Shown: positions 24,098 through 32,855 of the stretch, piece after piece
Position numbering within the stretch: the first letter of the stretch is position 1
How the letters are laid out: each line of letters starts with the position of its first letter
Origin: Chitinophagaceae bacterium
GTDB lineage: Bacteria > Bacteroidota > Bacteroidia > Chitinophagales > Chitinophagaceae
Length of the DNA: 38,502 nucleotides
Assembly (NCBI GenBank): GCA_947374225.1
Contig: CANCAY010000017.1
Location: 1-38,502, forward strand
Direction: 5' to 3'
Made by a program: the position numbers and the translations under genes
Notes under the pieces: generated by a model
Database searches by the model: none
Told to the model about the DNA's origin: nothing
The model's input: only the letters and a program-made list of their open reading frames with translations

Positions 24098-25162
24098 TTA
24101 AATGATATCGAATCCGAAACCAGGACCATTGTTAATATTCATATAGCCGTCTTTTATTGCAAAGCCGCCACGAACCAAGTCTTCTGCTAAATCCAAGCTG
24201 CCGTCTAAGTCAATGTATTTTGTATTGGGACAACTATAAGCCACATGTAATGCCGCGGTAATACTTATTATACTTTCATCATTGCAGCCCCAGAATAAAT
24301 CAATATTCCCATGCTGTGCAATAGTTGCAATCTCTTTGGCACCAACAAGACCCCCGCATTTCATGAGTTTAATATTGTAAATACCGAATGGTTTATTTAT
24401 TGCCAATTGTAACGCAGCTGTAGCGTCTTTTAAAGATTCGTCTCCAGTTAATATAGCCCTTTCGTTTTCTTCTAGTAATAATAGTTCCTCCTCTACACCA
24501 ACTGGCAAGGGTTGTTCGATTAATTCTAGCCCCTGACCTTGAGTTGCTTTTATAAATGTTTTTAGCTCTTTTAAATTATACCCTTGGTTTGCGTCAACTC
24601 TTATTTTAAAATCGGTTCCATAGGTTGATCTTAATTGCAATACCCTTTCAATATCCTCTTCTACATTCAAGCCTGTCTTTACTTTTAAAATTTTAAAGCC
24701 CAACTTTTTATATCCAGCAGCTTCTTCTAATGTTTCTTGAACATTTTTTATTCCAATAGTAACTGAAGTTGCTAAAGCATTCACTTTTTGACCATAAAAG
24801 TCTACAACAGCAATTCCTAGGTATTTTCCAAATGCATCATGTAATGCAATATCAATAGTTGCTTGTGTTCCTGGCAAATGATTGAAATGACTATTGGCTT
24901 CAAAAATAATTTGTTGAAATTGTCGAATGTCTCTTCCAACTAATTTGGCAACAAACTCGCTTTGTAAATTCAATAAAGTGGTTTCGGTTGTTTCACCTAC
25001 CACTTCCTCTGCTGGACTACCTGAACCATAACCTATCATTCCGTTTTCTAATTCTATTTCTAAAAAAGCTAGTCGAACATCCGTAAACGTACTATAGGCA
25101 ATGGTGTATGGCTTTGTCAACGCCATGTTTTTTAAATAAGATCTTACTGCTACTATTTTCAT
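24098..25162 (-). CDS. Enolase-superfamily epimerase (L-Ala-D/L-Glu epimerase or DgcA type)
   Basis: A 354-residue muconate-lactonizing-type enolase-superfamily enzyme, cytosolic. Catalytic lysines are K160 and K162 (ILKVKTG) and K265 (YNIKLMKCGG). Metal ligands are D190 (RVDANQG), E216 (LIEQP) and D241 (GDES). The DxD motif YIDLDG (D318, D320), which binds the substrate ammonium in dipeptide epimerases, is also present. The family epimerises L-Ala-D-Glu from peptidoglycan. Relatives beside DUF1611 genes (DgcA) racemise N-acetyl-D-glutamate. It starts 11 bp after the DUF1611 gene, so the DgcA reading is attractive, but the DxD motif is also typical of dipeptide epimerases; both are open. Confidence 0.9.
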   Translation of the reverse strand: MKIVAVRSYLKNMALTKPYTIAYSTFTDVRLAFLEIELENGMIGYGSGSPAEEVVGETTETTLLNLQSEFVAKLVGRDIRQFQQIIFEANSHFNHLPGTQATIDIALHDAFGKYLGIAVVDFYGQKVNALATSVTIGIKNVQETLEEAAGYKKLGFKILKVKTGLNVEEDIERVLQLRSTYGTDFKIRVDANQGYNLKELKTFIKATQGQGLELIEQPLPVGVEEELLLLEENERAILTGDESLKDATAALQLAINKPFGIYNIKLMKCGGLVGAKEIATIAQHGNIDLFWGCNDESIISITAALHVAYSCPNTKYIDLDGSLDLAEDLVRGGFAIKDGYMNINNGPGFGFDII

Positions 25163-25173
25163 GGACTCAATTA

Positions 25174-26253
25174 TTATCTGTTTTCTTTATAAATCAAACT
25201 ATTCAATACCGGTATCAACTTGTCTACTCCTTCTTGGATTGGAAGTAAAACAGGAATATTTAATTTTTGTTCGTACTCTTTTTGATAAGCAAAAGCTTCT
25301 TCTGTACTGCAGTCCTCTGTATTTACTGCCACTGCAATCACTTTAGATCCTAGTTTTTCAATGATTTCAATCTCAGACTCCACAGAAGGTATTGCACCCC
25401 AGTGTTCATCATTGTCAAAATATTTTCGTTTAGGCGCAAATAATAAAACCACCTGCTTTGCATTCCCAGATATTAATAATTCAATTCCACAAGGACCACT
25501 TGGATTTCTTAAAGAAGACTGTCCCTCTAAAAAAATTATATCGGCAGCTGTTTCCTTCCAACAACTTACAATTGCATTTTCTAATTCACCTGATACAAAA
25601 TCGTTTAAAGTAGAATCAAAAATAAAGCCATATTTGCCGCCTTGTAGCCAGCCTGTTTGACCCGTGTAGATCATTTGGGCTTTTATGTTTTGTGCCTCAC
25701 ATGCCTGTCTCAGCATTCTTGCAGTAGTTCTTTTGCCCATAGCACAATCCATTCCTATCACTGCTACAATTGGTGCTTTCACTTTATATATTTCACCTGT
25801 CCAAAAACTAAGGTCTTCTCTATTTTTTGGCTTTCTTACATCTACCAATGTGGCGCCATTAGCTTTAGCCAATGCTACTATTTCTGGCTTATCATTTAAG
25901 TATTCATGTAATCCGTTCACTATTGAAATTCCATTGTGCAATGCTTCCTTAACTACCTCTAACATGTCTCCAGGTAAACGACCACCTACTGTTGCTACCC
26001 CAATAATTAAGTATTGAATAGCAGGTTGTGGTAATGTGTTTTTAAAACTATGTATTGCCTTTTGCAAATTTTCAAAAACTGGAATGTTTCTGTTTTTCCC
26101 ATCTAATAATTCCCCCGCATCCTTACCTGCGGTAGCTGCACAATCTACAATTCCTAGGATATTAAATCTTTCCGTGCCTCTAATTAAACCGTGTGCTGTT
26201 TTAGCGTCTGAAGTTGTTAAAAGTCCGTTTGTTAAAATAATTGCATTGTTCAT
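25174..26253 (-). CDS. DUF1611 P-loop protein (DgcN-like D-glutamate N-acetyltransferase)
   Basis: A 359-residue DUF1611 protein. The N-terminal Rossmann-like half (1-150) includes IIGVATVGGRLPGDML (about 103-118) and the linker TLVDVRKPK. The C-terminal half has an unusual P-loop, VIGMDCAMGKRTTARML (about 165-181), then the conserved TGQTGWLQGG (about 197-206) and IIFLEGQSSLRNPSGP (about 239-254). DUF1611 proteins paired with an enolase-family epimerase have been reported as DgcN, which N-acetylates D-glutamate before DgcA racemises it. The gene sits between the D-aminoacylase (9-bp gap) and the epimerase (11-bp gap), so all are co-transcribed. The acetyltransferase role is from family knowledge, not shown here. 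Confidence 0.88.
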   Translation of the reverse strand: MNNAIILTNGLLTTSDAKTAHGLIRGTERFNILGIVDCAATAGKDAGELLDGKNRNIPVFENLQKAIHSFKNTLPQPAIQYLIIGVATVGGRLPGDMLEVVKEALHNGISIVNGLHEYLNDKPEIVALAKANGATLVDVRKPKNREDLSFWTGEIYKVKAPIVAVIGMDCAMGKRTTARMLRQACEAQNIKAQMIYTGQTGWLQGGKYGFIFDSTLNDFVSGELENAIVSCWKETAADIIFLEGQSSLRNPSGPCGIELLISGNAKQVVLLFAPKRKYFDNDEHWGAIPSVESEIEIIEKLGSKVIAVAVNTEDCSTEEAFAYQKEYEQKLNIPVLLPIQEGVDKLIPVLNSLIYKENR

Positions 26254-26262
26254 TTTGCTTAT

Positions 26263-27774
26263 TTATCTTTTAATTAAAACACCTGGCAAACTACCTGTTG
26301 CTTTTTGTCCTTGAAAAATTAATTCACCATTCACCCATACCATTTCAATACCTGTTGACAATGCTTTACTATTTTGTATAGTGGCATTGTCATTTATAGT
26401 AGCTGGATCTAATAATACCAAGTCGGCATAATTTCCAATAGCAATCAAACCTCTATCTGTTATACCCAAATGCTCAGCAGTCAATCCCGTCATTTTAAAT
26501 ATAGCTGTCTCTAATGGAATCAATTTTTCGTCTCTTGTATATTTACTTAAAACTCTTGGGAATGAACCATAGCCTCTAGGGTGTCCGCCTGTATTGCCGT
26601 CAGAACAAATATTGGAATAAGGCCAGCTTATAAAAGCGGAAACATCATTGTCGCTCATACCCTTTGCAGCGATCGCTTCCACAGTGCCTTTATAATTAGG
26701 ATTCGCTGCTTTAAACTTTGATGCCAATTTAATAAGTTCTATTAATGCTTTTGCAGGAGTTTCATTTCTTTCTATTGCAATGGCTGCAATCGTTTTCCCC
26801 TTATAAGAAGGAAACGGAGCAAACTGAACTAACACAGAAGCGTTGGCGTCAAAAACTTGGTCTACTGCAAACTGTGCACTTGCTAAATTTTCATAATCTC
26901 TTTTCGCGAATAAAACTCTTAAAGTAGAATTCCAGAAATTATAAGGATACACGTCTGCAGTAATATTAATTCCTTCTGCTCTTGCTTTTTGCAATTTGAG
27001 TAAATAATTATTGGCCGTATTCCATTTGTCTTTAATACCAATTTTAATATGTGAAACTTGTACTGGCATTTTTGTTACCCTTCCTATTTCAATAATCTCA
27101 TCCATTGCGTCGTCGATAGTAATATCCTCGCTTCTTATATGACTCATATACCTAGTATGATGCGCTGCTGCAATTTTTGCAAGGTCTATTACTTCTTCCT
27201 TGGAAGAATAAAAAGCTTGCTCATATTCCAAGCCACTAGACAATCCTAATGATCCGTTATCTAAATCGGTAGCTAGCAATAATTTCATGTGCTCAATTTC
27301 CGACTGCCTTGCTTTTCTTAATACATCGTTTTCACCCATAGCCATTGCTCTTAAAGTAGAATGGCCTGTATAAGTGCCAACATTAATGGCAATTGGTTTT
27401 GATTGCATCATTGCCTTGAGCGTATCCATCAAATAGCTTTCTCCGTCCTGTCCTATAATGATAGAAGTTACACCTTGACTTGCATTAGGAATCCCTTCTG
27501 GGTGTTCCATTAAGCTTGAAAAATGGTGGCTATGGGAATCTATAAAACCTGGTGCTAATACGTTTCCTTTTCCATCAATAACTTGCTCTCCGTTTATTTC
27601 AATCAAATTCCCAATAGCTGCTATTTTGTTACCGGAAATTCTTACAGCTCCTTTATAAGATTTTGCCCCCGTGCCATCTACAATTACTACATTTTTAATT
27701 AACTGAGCATTAACTGTGTTTACGGCAATTAAAACAGTCAAGCCTAGTAATATTCTTTTTGATAGTTGTTGCAT
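26263..27774 (-). CDS. Exported D-aminoacylase (N-acyl-D-amino-acid deacylase)
   Basis: A 503-residue amidohydrolase with a Sec signal (1-23, ending NAQ). It shows LAPGFIDSHSHHFSS (73-87, with H81 and H83), MSHIRSED (about 210-217), VQVSHIKIG (about 238-246) and SNICSDGNTGGHPRGYGSF near 388-406, all of the D-aminoacylase group, and ends with the usual LADLVLLDP-type beta-sandwich block. It removes the acyl group from N-acyl-D-amino acids outside the inner membrane. It is the first gene of a four-gene operon with DgcN-like, DgcA-like and an amino acid permease gene. Its start follows the phosphate-transporter terminator, so a promoter should lie in 27775-27816; none matches the consensus well. 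Confidence 0.9.
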   Translation of the reverse strand: MQQLSKRILLGLTVLIAVNTVNAQLIKNVVIVDGTGAKSYKGAVRISGNKIAAIGNLIEINGEQVIDGKGNVLAPGFIDSHSHHFSSLMEHPEGIPNASQGVTSIIIGQDGESYLMDTLKAMMQSKPIAINVGTYTGHSTLRAMAMGENDVLRKARQSEIEHMKLLLATDLDNGSLGLSSGLEYEQAFYSSKEEVIDLAKIAAAHHTRYMSHIRSEDITIDDAMDEIIEIGRVTKMPVQVSHIKIGIKDKWNTANNYLLKLQKARAEGINITADVYPYNFWNSTLRVLFAKRDYENLASAQFAVDQVFDANASVLVQFAPFPSYKGKTIAAIAIERNETPAKALIELIKLASKFKAANPNYKGTVEAIAAKGMSDNDVSAFISWPYSNICSDGNTGGHPRGYGSFPRVLSKYTRDEKLIPLETAIFKMTGLTAEHLGITDRGLIAIGNYADLVLLDPATINDNATIQNSKALSTGIEMVWVNGELIFQGQKATGSLPGVLIKR

Positions 27775-27816
27775 ATGCTAAGCATTAAAATTTCTAACTG
27801 TAATTTAAGGCTAAAA

Positions 27817-27860
27817 TTTCAAAAGCCCCACTCGAATTGCGTCGGGTGGGGCTTTTGAAA
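27817..27860 (-). terminator. Rho-independent terminator after the phosphate transporter
   Basis: Arms TTTCAAAAGCCCCAC (27817-27831) and GTGGGGCTTTTGAAA (27846-27860) pair perfectly over 15 bp around a 14-base loop. It lies 19 bp past the Pit stop on the minus strand. Confidence 0.9.
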
Positions 27861-27878
27861 ATATTTAAATCTGAACTA

Positions 27879-29591
27879 CTATTTCGTAAAATAATGTACA
27901 ATATAATAAGTGATAGCAGCTAATACTCCACTTACTGGAATGGTCAATACCCATGCCCATAGCAAATTAGTAGTTACGCCCCATCTTACCGCACTTAAAC
28001 GTTTTGTAGCACCCACTCCAATAATAGAACCTGTAATAGTATGCGTAGTGGAAACCGGAATGCCCATTTGACCTGTGAAGAACAAAGTAAATGCACCTGC
28101 AGTTTCTGCAGCTACTCCTTCTAATGGAGTAACCTTGGTGATTTTAGAACCCATAGTTTTAATAATTTTCCAACCACCGCTCATAGTACCTAAACCTATA
28201 GCTAAATAACAAGCAACTGGCACCCAGCTTGGCAAGGATCCAAAATCTTGTATACTTCCATTCGCAATTAAGGCAGCCCCTATAATACCCATTACTTTTT
28301 GCGCATCATTACCACCATGTCCAATACTAAAAGCAGCAGAACTGAATAATTGTAATTTCTTGAACATATAAGCCATGGTATAAGCAGTAGGAGTTTTTAT
28401 TTTTTCAACATAAAAGTATATCAACATAAATAATATAGAAGACCCAATAATTCCATTCACAATCATTGAATTGTCTGCCTTGTCTACTTCATCAAAAAAG
28501 CTATGTTCAATATTGAACTTTAATATTTTAGCTTTTACCTTTTCTGTGTTTTTATCCTGAATTGGATAAATAATATTTAGCGCAGTAATGGTAGAATCCA
28601 TTGTAATTTCTCCAGCTAAATAATGCTTAATTGGTTCTTTATATCCTTCTGTTTTAACTTTTGCAATATCATAAATAGCCTTTGCATTTTTGTCTTCGGT
28701 CGATTTTGCTTCAAAAACTAAAAAGTCGTTCGCATTTCTCACAACGTCTTTTAATTTACTTGCAGCAACTGAATTTAACCAGCCGCTATCTTTCGCAATT
28801 TTAGCAATCTTAGCAGCTCCTAAATTGTCATAATCTGATAAATATGGATTTAGCTTTTCGTAATTTTCATTGGCTTTAGCTAATTTTTCTTCGTTCAACG
28901 CAATCTTAGCAATAATCACAGTGTCAGCAGGAGTTTCTTTTAGGTCTGACTGTAATGACTTGATTTCTTTTTTATATTTATCGACACCATAAAACTTTTG
29001 TACATTTTCATGAATCTTACTGTCTTCAAACTTATCAAACATTAATACAGTTAACAAAGTAGTTAATGATATAATTGCGAGTCGCCACCAAATATTACGC
29101 ATGATTGTGACAACGGTGATAAATACAGAAATCACGAATCCAATAATTGGTGCTAAGAAAATAAACAAAATAGTTTTCAAAATCGTATCTGCGTCTACAA
29201 TTTTAGCCCATGAATAGTCAATACCCTTAATCATTAATGCATGCGCAATAGCAGCACCAGCAAAGCCTCCAATCAATGTGTGAGAAGAAGAAGAAGGTAT
29301 ACCATACCACCAAGTTAATAGATTCCAAAAAATGGCTGCTAATAAACCAGAGAAAATTACGGGCAAGGTAATAAAGTCTTTGTAAACTGTCTTACTAATA
29401 GAATTAGCTACTGCATGGTCTTTAAATATGAAAAATGCTACGCAGTTAAATAATGCTGCCCATAAAACTGCTTGAAAAGGAGTTAAGACTTTAGTTGACA
29501 CAACAGTTGCTATAGAGTTTGCAGCGTCATGAAAACCATTGATATAGTCAAATATAAGCGCAAGCGCTATGATTACAATTAATAGAGTCAT
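27879..29591 (-). CDS. Pit-family inorganic phosphate transporter with large central insert
   Basis: A 570-residue PiT transporter. The two inverted-repeat signatures are GFHDAANSIA (19-28) and GHGGNDAQKVMG (424-435), which bind phosphate and the coupling cation. About ten membrane helices occupy 1-185 and 376-570. Between them, residues about 186-375 are a hydrophilic, lysine- and glutamate-rich, probably helical insert (for example EKLAKANENYEKLN); such a loop is common in Bacteroidota Pit proteins but absent from E. coli PitA. It is a low-affinity phosphate importer (H+ or Na+ coupled, or metal-phosphate). It starts 11 bp after the DUF47 gene, a typical Pit accessory pairing. Confidence 0.92.
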   Translation of the reverse strand: MTLLIVIIALALIFDYINGFHDAANSIATVVSTKVLTPFQAVLWAALFNCVAFFIFKDHAVANSISKTVYKDFITLPVIFSGLLAAIFWNLLTWWYGIPSSSSHTLIGGFAGAAIAHALMIKGIDYSWAKIVDADTILKTILFIFLAPIIGFVISVFITVVTIMRNIWWRLAIISLTTLLTVLMFDKFEDSKIHENVQKFYGVDKYKKEIKSLQSDLKETPADTVIIAKIALNEEKLAKANENYEKLNPYLSDYDNLGAAKIAKIAKDSGWLNSVAASKLKDVVRNANDFLVFEAKSTEDKNAKAIYDIAKVKTEGYKEPIKHYLAGEITMDSTITALNIIYPIQDKNTEKVKAKILKFNIEHSFFDEVDKADNSMIVNGIIGSSILFMLIYFYVEKIKTPTAYTMAYMFKKLQLFSSAAFSIGHGGNDAQKVMGIIGAALIANGSIQDFGSLPSWVPVACYLAIGLGTMSGGWKIIKTMGSKITKVTPLEGVAAETAGAFTLFFTGQMGIPVSTTHTITGSIIGVGATKRLSAVRWGVTTNLLWAWVLTIPVSGVLAAITYYIVHYFTK

Positions 29592-29602
29592 CTTGAATTA
29601 AA

Positions 29603-30250
29603 TTAAGCGTACTTGATAATAATAGATTCGATTACATTTGAAACGTCCTCAATTTTATCTGTAGCTATTTCAAGAACTTGATAGATTTCTCTTTTCTTAA
29701 TTATTATTTTAAAATCATTCTCTTGTTCAAATAATTTTTCGATACTCATATCAAATACATCGTCAGCTTGATTCTCAATACTGTTAACTTTAATCATAGC
29801 GTCCGTCATTGCTTTAATATTTTTCATATTACGCAATCCCAATACTGCAGTTTTAGTTTCGATAGTACCTTGTAAAATTAATTCAGTTAATTTATGAATA
29901 CCCGTATCGTTAGGATTGATTTTATAGAAGTTTATCTTCTTAGCTGACGCATAAATATAGTCTGCAATATCATCTAATGAAGTTGCTAAATAGTGAATGT
30001 CCTCTCTGTCGAACGGAGTAATAAAATTACGTCCCAACTCTGTAAAAATATTATGCGTTAAATCGTCATTGGTATGTTCTAAATTTTCAATCTGTGCCAA
30101 AATCCCAGCTCTTCTGTCTGCATCTGGCTCGTTTACCATTTCTTTTAACTTGATACCCATTTCATAAACATGTTCAGCCACTTCTTCGAATAATTGAAAG
30201 AAAACACGGTCCTTAGGTAGGAAAACTTTAAAAATTGAATTCAAGTCCAT
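29603..30250 (-). CDS. DUF47/PhoU-like regulator of Pit
   Basis: A 215-residue all-helical DUF47 protein. Blocks include FFQLFEEVAEHVYEMGIKLK (18-37), NLEHTNDDLTHNIFTEL (about 52-68), ITPFDREDIHYLATSLDDIA (72-91) and EIYQVLEIATDKIEDVSNV, which match the PhoU-like three-helix-bundle family; the Glu/Asp-rich helices probably bind metal ions. DUF47 proteins sit next to Pit genes and modulate phosphate transport. It is 11 bp upstream of the Pit gene in the same operon. The 115-bp region upstream holds no clear TAnnTTTG promoter. Confidence 0.92.
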   Translation of the reverse strand: MDLNSIFKVFLPKDRVFFQLFEEVAEHVYEMGIKLKEMVNEPDADRRAGILAQIENLEHTNDDLTHNIFTELGRNFITPFDREDIHYLATSLDDIADYIYASAKKINFYKINPNDTGIHKLTELILQGTIETKTAVLGLRNMKNIKAMTDAMIKVNSIENQADDVFDMSIEKLFEQENDFKIIIKKREIYQVLEIATDKIEDVSNVIESIIIKYA

Positions 30251-30365
30251 AAAATAGGTTTAATTGGTATTATAAATGCAGAACAAATTTCTCCAAATTG
30301 TTCCAATAATTAGCATCCCAATATTACCAAATTGTTAAGAAACTTAAACAATGTAAATAATTGAA

Positions 30366-31073
30366 TTACAGTGAATTATAAAATTCAATAAGTTTAATAA
30401 GCCCTTCTTCACTCTTAAAACTAGCCTTATTGGCATTAATAAATTGACTTATTGGAGCGGACTGGTCTGCAAACAAAGCAGTAAAGAAATCCTTGTCCTT
30501 TTTGACCCTTTTCATTTCCCCTTTTATAAACACATATAGATTTTCTCTTACTATAAACTCTTTAGACTTCTCTCCAGACATTTCATTAGAGCGATCTTCT
30601 ATATTCTTATTAATAGATTTCAGCAAGCTGCATTTTCCAGCAGCTAGGACCTGATAGAAATTTATGCTTGTTTGATTGTCTGTTTTGGGGTAACCTGTCT
30701 GAAATGTGTAGTTAATAGCACCTTGCTTAGTTGTATCAATTATAGTGATGGCTGACACCATTCCCTTTCCTATATAACCTTCTTCACCATTAGACGCTAT
30801 AAAGTTTACTTCATGCTCCAATAAATTCAGCCTCGCTTTTACATTATTATATTTTCTTCCATCATTTAGTGTAATGACAGCGAATTTGAAATTTGGAAAC
30901 AAATAAGCACTCCCATTTATGTCAGCATATTTATTCTCAAAAGCTCGTCCATTCACATCACTCAAAAATATTTGACTACCCCATTTACCAGTAGTGTTTA
31001 GAGAATTTGATTGCGCGATACAAATAGTTGCAAAACAAACAGAACTCAATAGGGTGGCTATATATTTTTTCAT
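30366..31073 (-). CDS. Exported protein of unknown function
   Basis: A 235-residue protein starting MKKYIATLLSSVCFATICIA with a Sec signal (1-20, ending IAQ). The frame is open for 24 more codons upstream, but the ATG at 31073 is chosen because it gives a clean signal peptide. The mature part runs GKWGSQIFLSDVNGRAFENK, then LFPNFKFAVITLNDGRKYNN and VKARLNLLEHEVNFIASNGE, which resembles the 'YxxYxF.xGxVxLxDG..Y.ARLNYN' pattern of Bacteroidota envelope proteins. The C-terminal half is helical and lysine-rich (KGEMKRVKKDKDFFTALFAD). No enzyme motif is visible. It sits between the Pit operon and the SusCD terminator and is probably a single-gene transcript. Confidence 0.75.
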   Translation of the reverse strand: MKKYIATLLSSVCFATICIAQSNSLNTTGKWGSQIFLSDVNGRAFENKYADINGSAYLFPNFKFAVITLNDGRKYNNVKARLNLLEHEVNFIASNGEEGYIGKGMVSAITIIDTTKQGAINYTFQTGYPKTDNQTSINFYQVLAAGKCSLLKSINKNIEDRSNEMSGEKSKEFIVRENLYVFIKGEMKRVKKDKDFFTALFADQSAPISQFINANKASFKSEEGLIKLIEFYNSL

Positions 31074-31133
31074 GATGGAAACATTTGATCCTAAAGATAA
31101 GAGGTATTTACATGCTAAAGATAGAAGTTCCCT

Positions 31134-31169
31134 AAAACAAAACAAGACCCCGAAGGGTCTTGTTTTTAT
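31134..31169 (-). terminator. Bidirectional UUCG-loop terminator after SusCD
   Basis: AACAAGACCC (31141-31150), CGAA, GGGTCTTGTT (31155-31164): a perfect 10-bp stem. On the minus strand the loop is TTCG and TTGTTTTA follows; on the plus strand a T run follows. It ends the SusC-SusD transcript 27 bp after the SusD stop. Confidence 0.9.
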
Positions 31170-31190
31170 AAAATCTAAGTGTTTTAACTA

Positions 31191-32831
31191 TTACTTAGGA
31201 TTCTTAACTGGAGCTGAAGTTGCAGAAGCTGGGTTATATGCTAACTCATTATCTGGAACATCCCAATAGTCTAAGAAACCGTAAACGATTGTAGCATTGG
31301 TATTTAATTTACCAGCACCATTAACCACGTTAACTTTTGTACGAGACTTGTCAGGAGCAATGATCTCCCAACGACGAGCATCATAGAAAGACAATCCTTT
31401 AAATCCTAAAGCAATTCTTCTTTCTCTTCTTAACTCTTCGTATGCATCAGCTGCAGTCAAACCAGTAGCAGTAGCCGCTAAGCCAGCACCTTGGTAAGTT
31501 CTAACAGCATCAACAGACTTAACACCTAAGTCAATTTGACCAGTCTTAATCAAAGCTTCCGCTTTCATTAATTCGTTTTCTTCGTAAGAAGCAGCAATTG
31601 TAATTTCGTTTGCACCTGCAGTTGCATTAGCATAAGTGATTACACCTGGTAAGCTATTACCTAAGTTCTTTAATGTATAACGTGTGTTAAATGAATTACC
31701 ACGGTCAGTATTAAATAAACCAACTGAAGTCAAAGTCAATACGTTATTATCAAAACGCTTATCACCTGCTCTAAATTCTTGAACCCAACGCTCACTTAAT
31801 TTGTAAGTGTTAGTAGAACCTGTTGCAGCTGTTTGAGCTGTCTTGTCAGCAACTGTACTTTCAATGAAAGAACCGTTTGCATCTGTACGTGCAGTAAAGA
31901 TTAAGTCAGTAGACTTAACACCATTGTTTGCATAACTTAATACAGAAGCCCATTGTCCAGCTGTCATAGCAGACACAGGAGTGTTCACTAAAATATTTCT
32001 TGCCTTCATTGTATTAATAGTACGAGTCCATTCTGCAACAGACAATGCACCACCTTTACCTTTTTGTAAGAAAGCTGGAATCAATTTACCCAATGTAGCA
32101 GTATAGTCAGCAGCAGATGTTGCTGCAGCTAATGCTGTTAAACATTTGTCGTAGTTAGCATTTGATTCTGCAATGATTGCTTCTTTAGAAACATAGTTGC
32201 CATTTGTTTTAGCAGCTGTATTTGTTTCATTTTGAATGATACCTGCATAATACATTGATCCAATTTGACCGTATGCATATCCTTTCCACCAATAAGCCCA
32301 AGCTTGAATAGTAGCTAATTTAGTAGATGCACCAGCACCGCTAAAAGTAACATTAGATGCAATATCTAATACTGTATTAGCAGCAGTGATCATATTGTAC
32401 ATGTAAGACCATTGGTAGTTAGTAGTATTACTTACACCTTGTGCATTTTGGTTTGCATAACGGCATAACTCATATTGAGTTTTGATACTTGCAGGGTTTA
32501 AAGCTACAGTACCATCGTCAAATGTTACTTTGTTAGGACATCCAATTTGGTTCATGTAAGCATTCGCTGCTTCTGCACCAATAACGTCTCCCATTAATTC
32601 TTGGAAACCCATAGTACCAGCCCAGTAACGACCGTAAACTCCGTCAGAGTATTTTAAGTCGTAAAAGCCGTTTCTATAAATGGTACCCTGAGCAAGTGAA
32701 ATAACACCAGGCTCATTTTGCGCACTTTGTGGCGTAGGTAAATTGGTATTTGAAATATCAAGGTCTTTCTTACAAGCTGTTAAGCTCAAAGCCATCCCTA
32801 ATATACCAACCAAAATTTTATTATTCTTCAT
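31191..32831 (-). CDS. SusD/RagB-like outer-membrane lipoprotein
   Basis: A 546-residue SusD-family lipoprotein with lipobox LTAC (C20). The helical TPR-like body includes YMYNMITAANTVLDIASNV (about 144-162), AWAYWWKGYAYGQIGSMYY (about 181-199), and the C-terminal SYEENELMKAEALIKTGQID and YEELRRERRIALGFKGLSFY-DARRW blocks typical of SusD. SusD is the lid over the SusC channel that binds the nutrient. It begins 24 bp after SusC, and a terminator follows. The ligand is not predictable; no glycoside hydrolase, sulfatase or peptidase gene is in the same unit. Confidence 0.95.
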   Translation of the reverse strand: MKNNKILVGILGMALSLTACKKDLDISNTNLPTPQSAQNEPGVISLAQGTIYRNGFYDLKYSDGVYGRYWAGTMGFQELMGDVIGAEAANAYMNQIGCPNKVTFDDGTVALNPASIKTQYELCRYANQNAQGVSNTTNYQWSYMYNMITAANTVLDIASNVTFSGAGASTKLATIQAWAYWWKGYAYGQIGSMYYAGIIQNETNTAAKTNGNYVSKEAIIAESNANYDKCLTALAAATSAADYTATLGKLIPAFLQKGKGGALSVAEWTRTINTMKARNILVNTPVSAMTAGQWASVLSYANNGVKSTDLIFTARTDANGSFIESTVADKTAQTAATGSTNTYKLSERWVQEFRAGDKRFDNNVLTLTSVGLFNTDRGNSFNTRYTLKNLGNSLPGVITYANATAGANEITIAASYEENELMKAEALIKTGQIDLGVKSVDAVRTYQGAGLAATATGLTAADAYEELRRERRIALGFKGLSFYDARRWEIIAPDKSRTKVNVVNGAGKLNTNATIVYGFLDYWDVPDNELAYNPASATSAPVKNPK

Positions 32832-32855
32832 ATCTATAATTTTTTTAGTTAAGGT

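Noticed and set aside
25161..26314. Chain of plus-strand ORFs of 60-110 codons (25161, 25361, 25657, 25685, 26036)
   Set aside because: All lie antisense within the DUF1611 gene, which has clear family motifs; they are shadows of its codon usage.
30281..30303. Dyad GAACAA-N11-TTGTTC upstream of the DUF47-Pit operon
   Set aside because: Arms are in the opposite order and the spacing differs from the three TGTTCC-N13-GGAACA sites; in AT-rich DNA it may be chance, so it was not added to the regulon.
31074..31145. 24-codon upstream extension of the unknown exported protein
   Set aside because: It hides an evident Sec signal and runs into the SusCD terminator.
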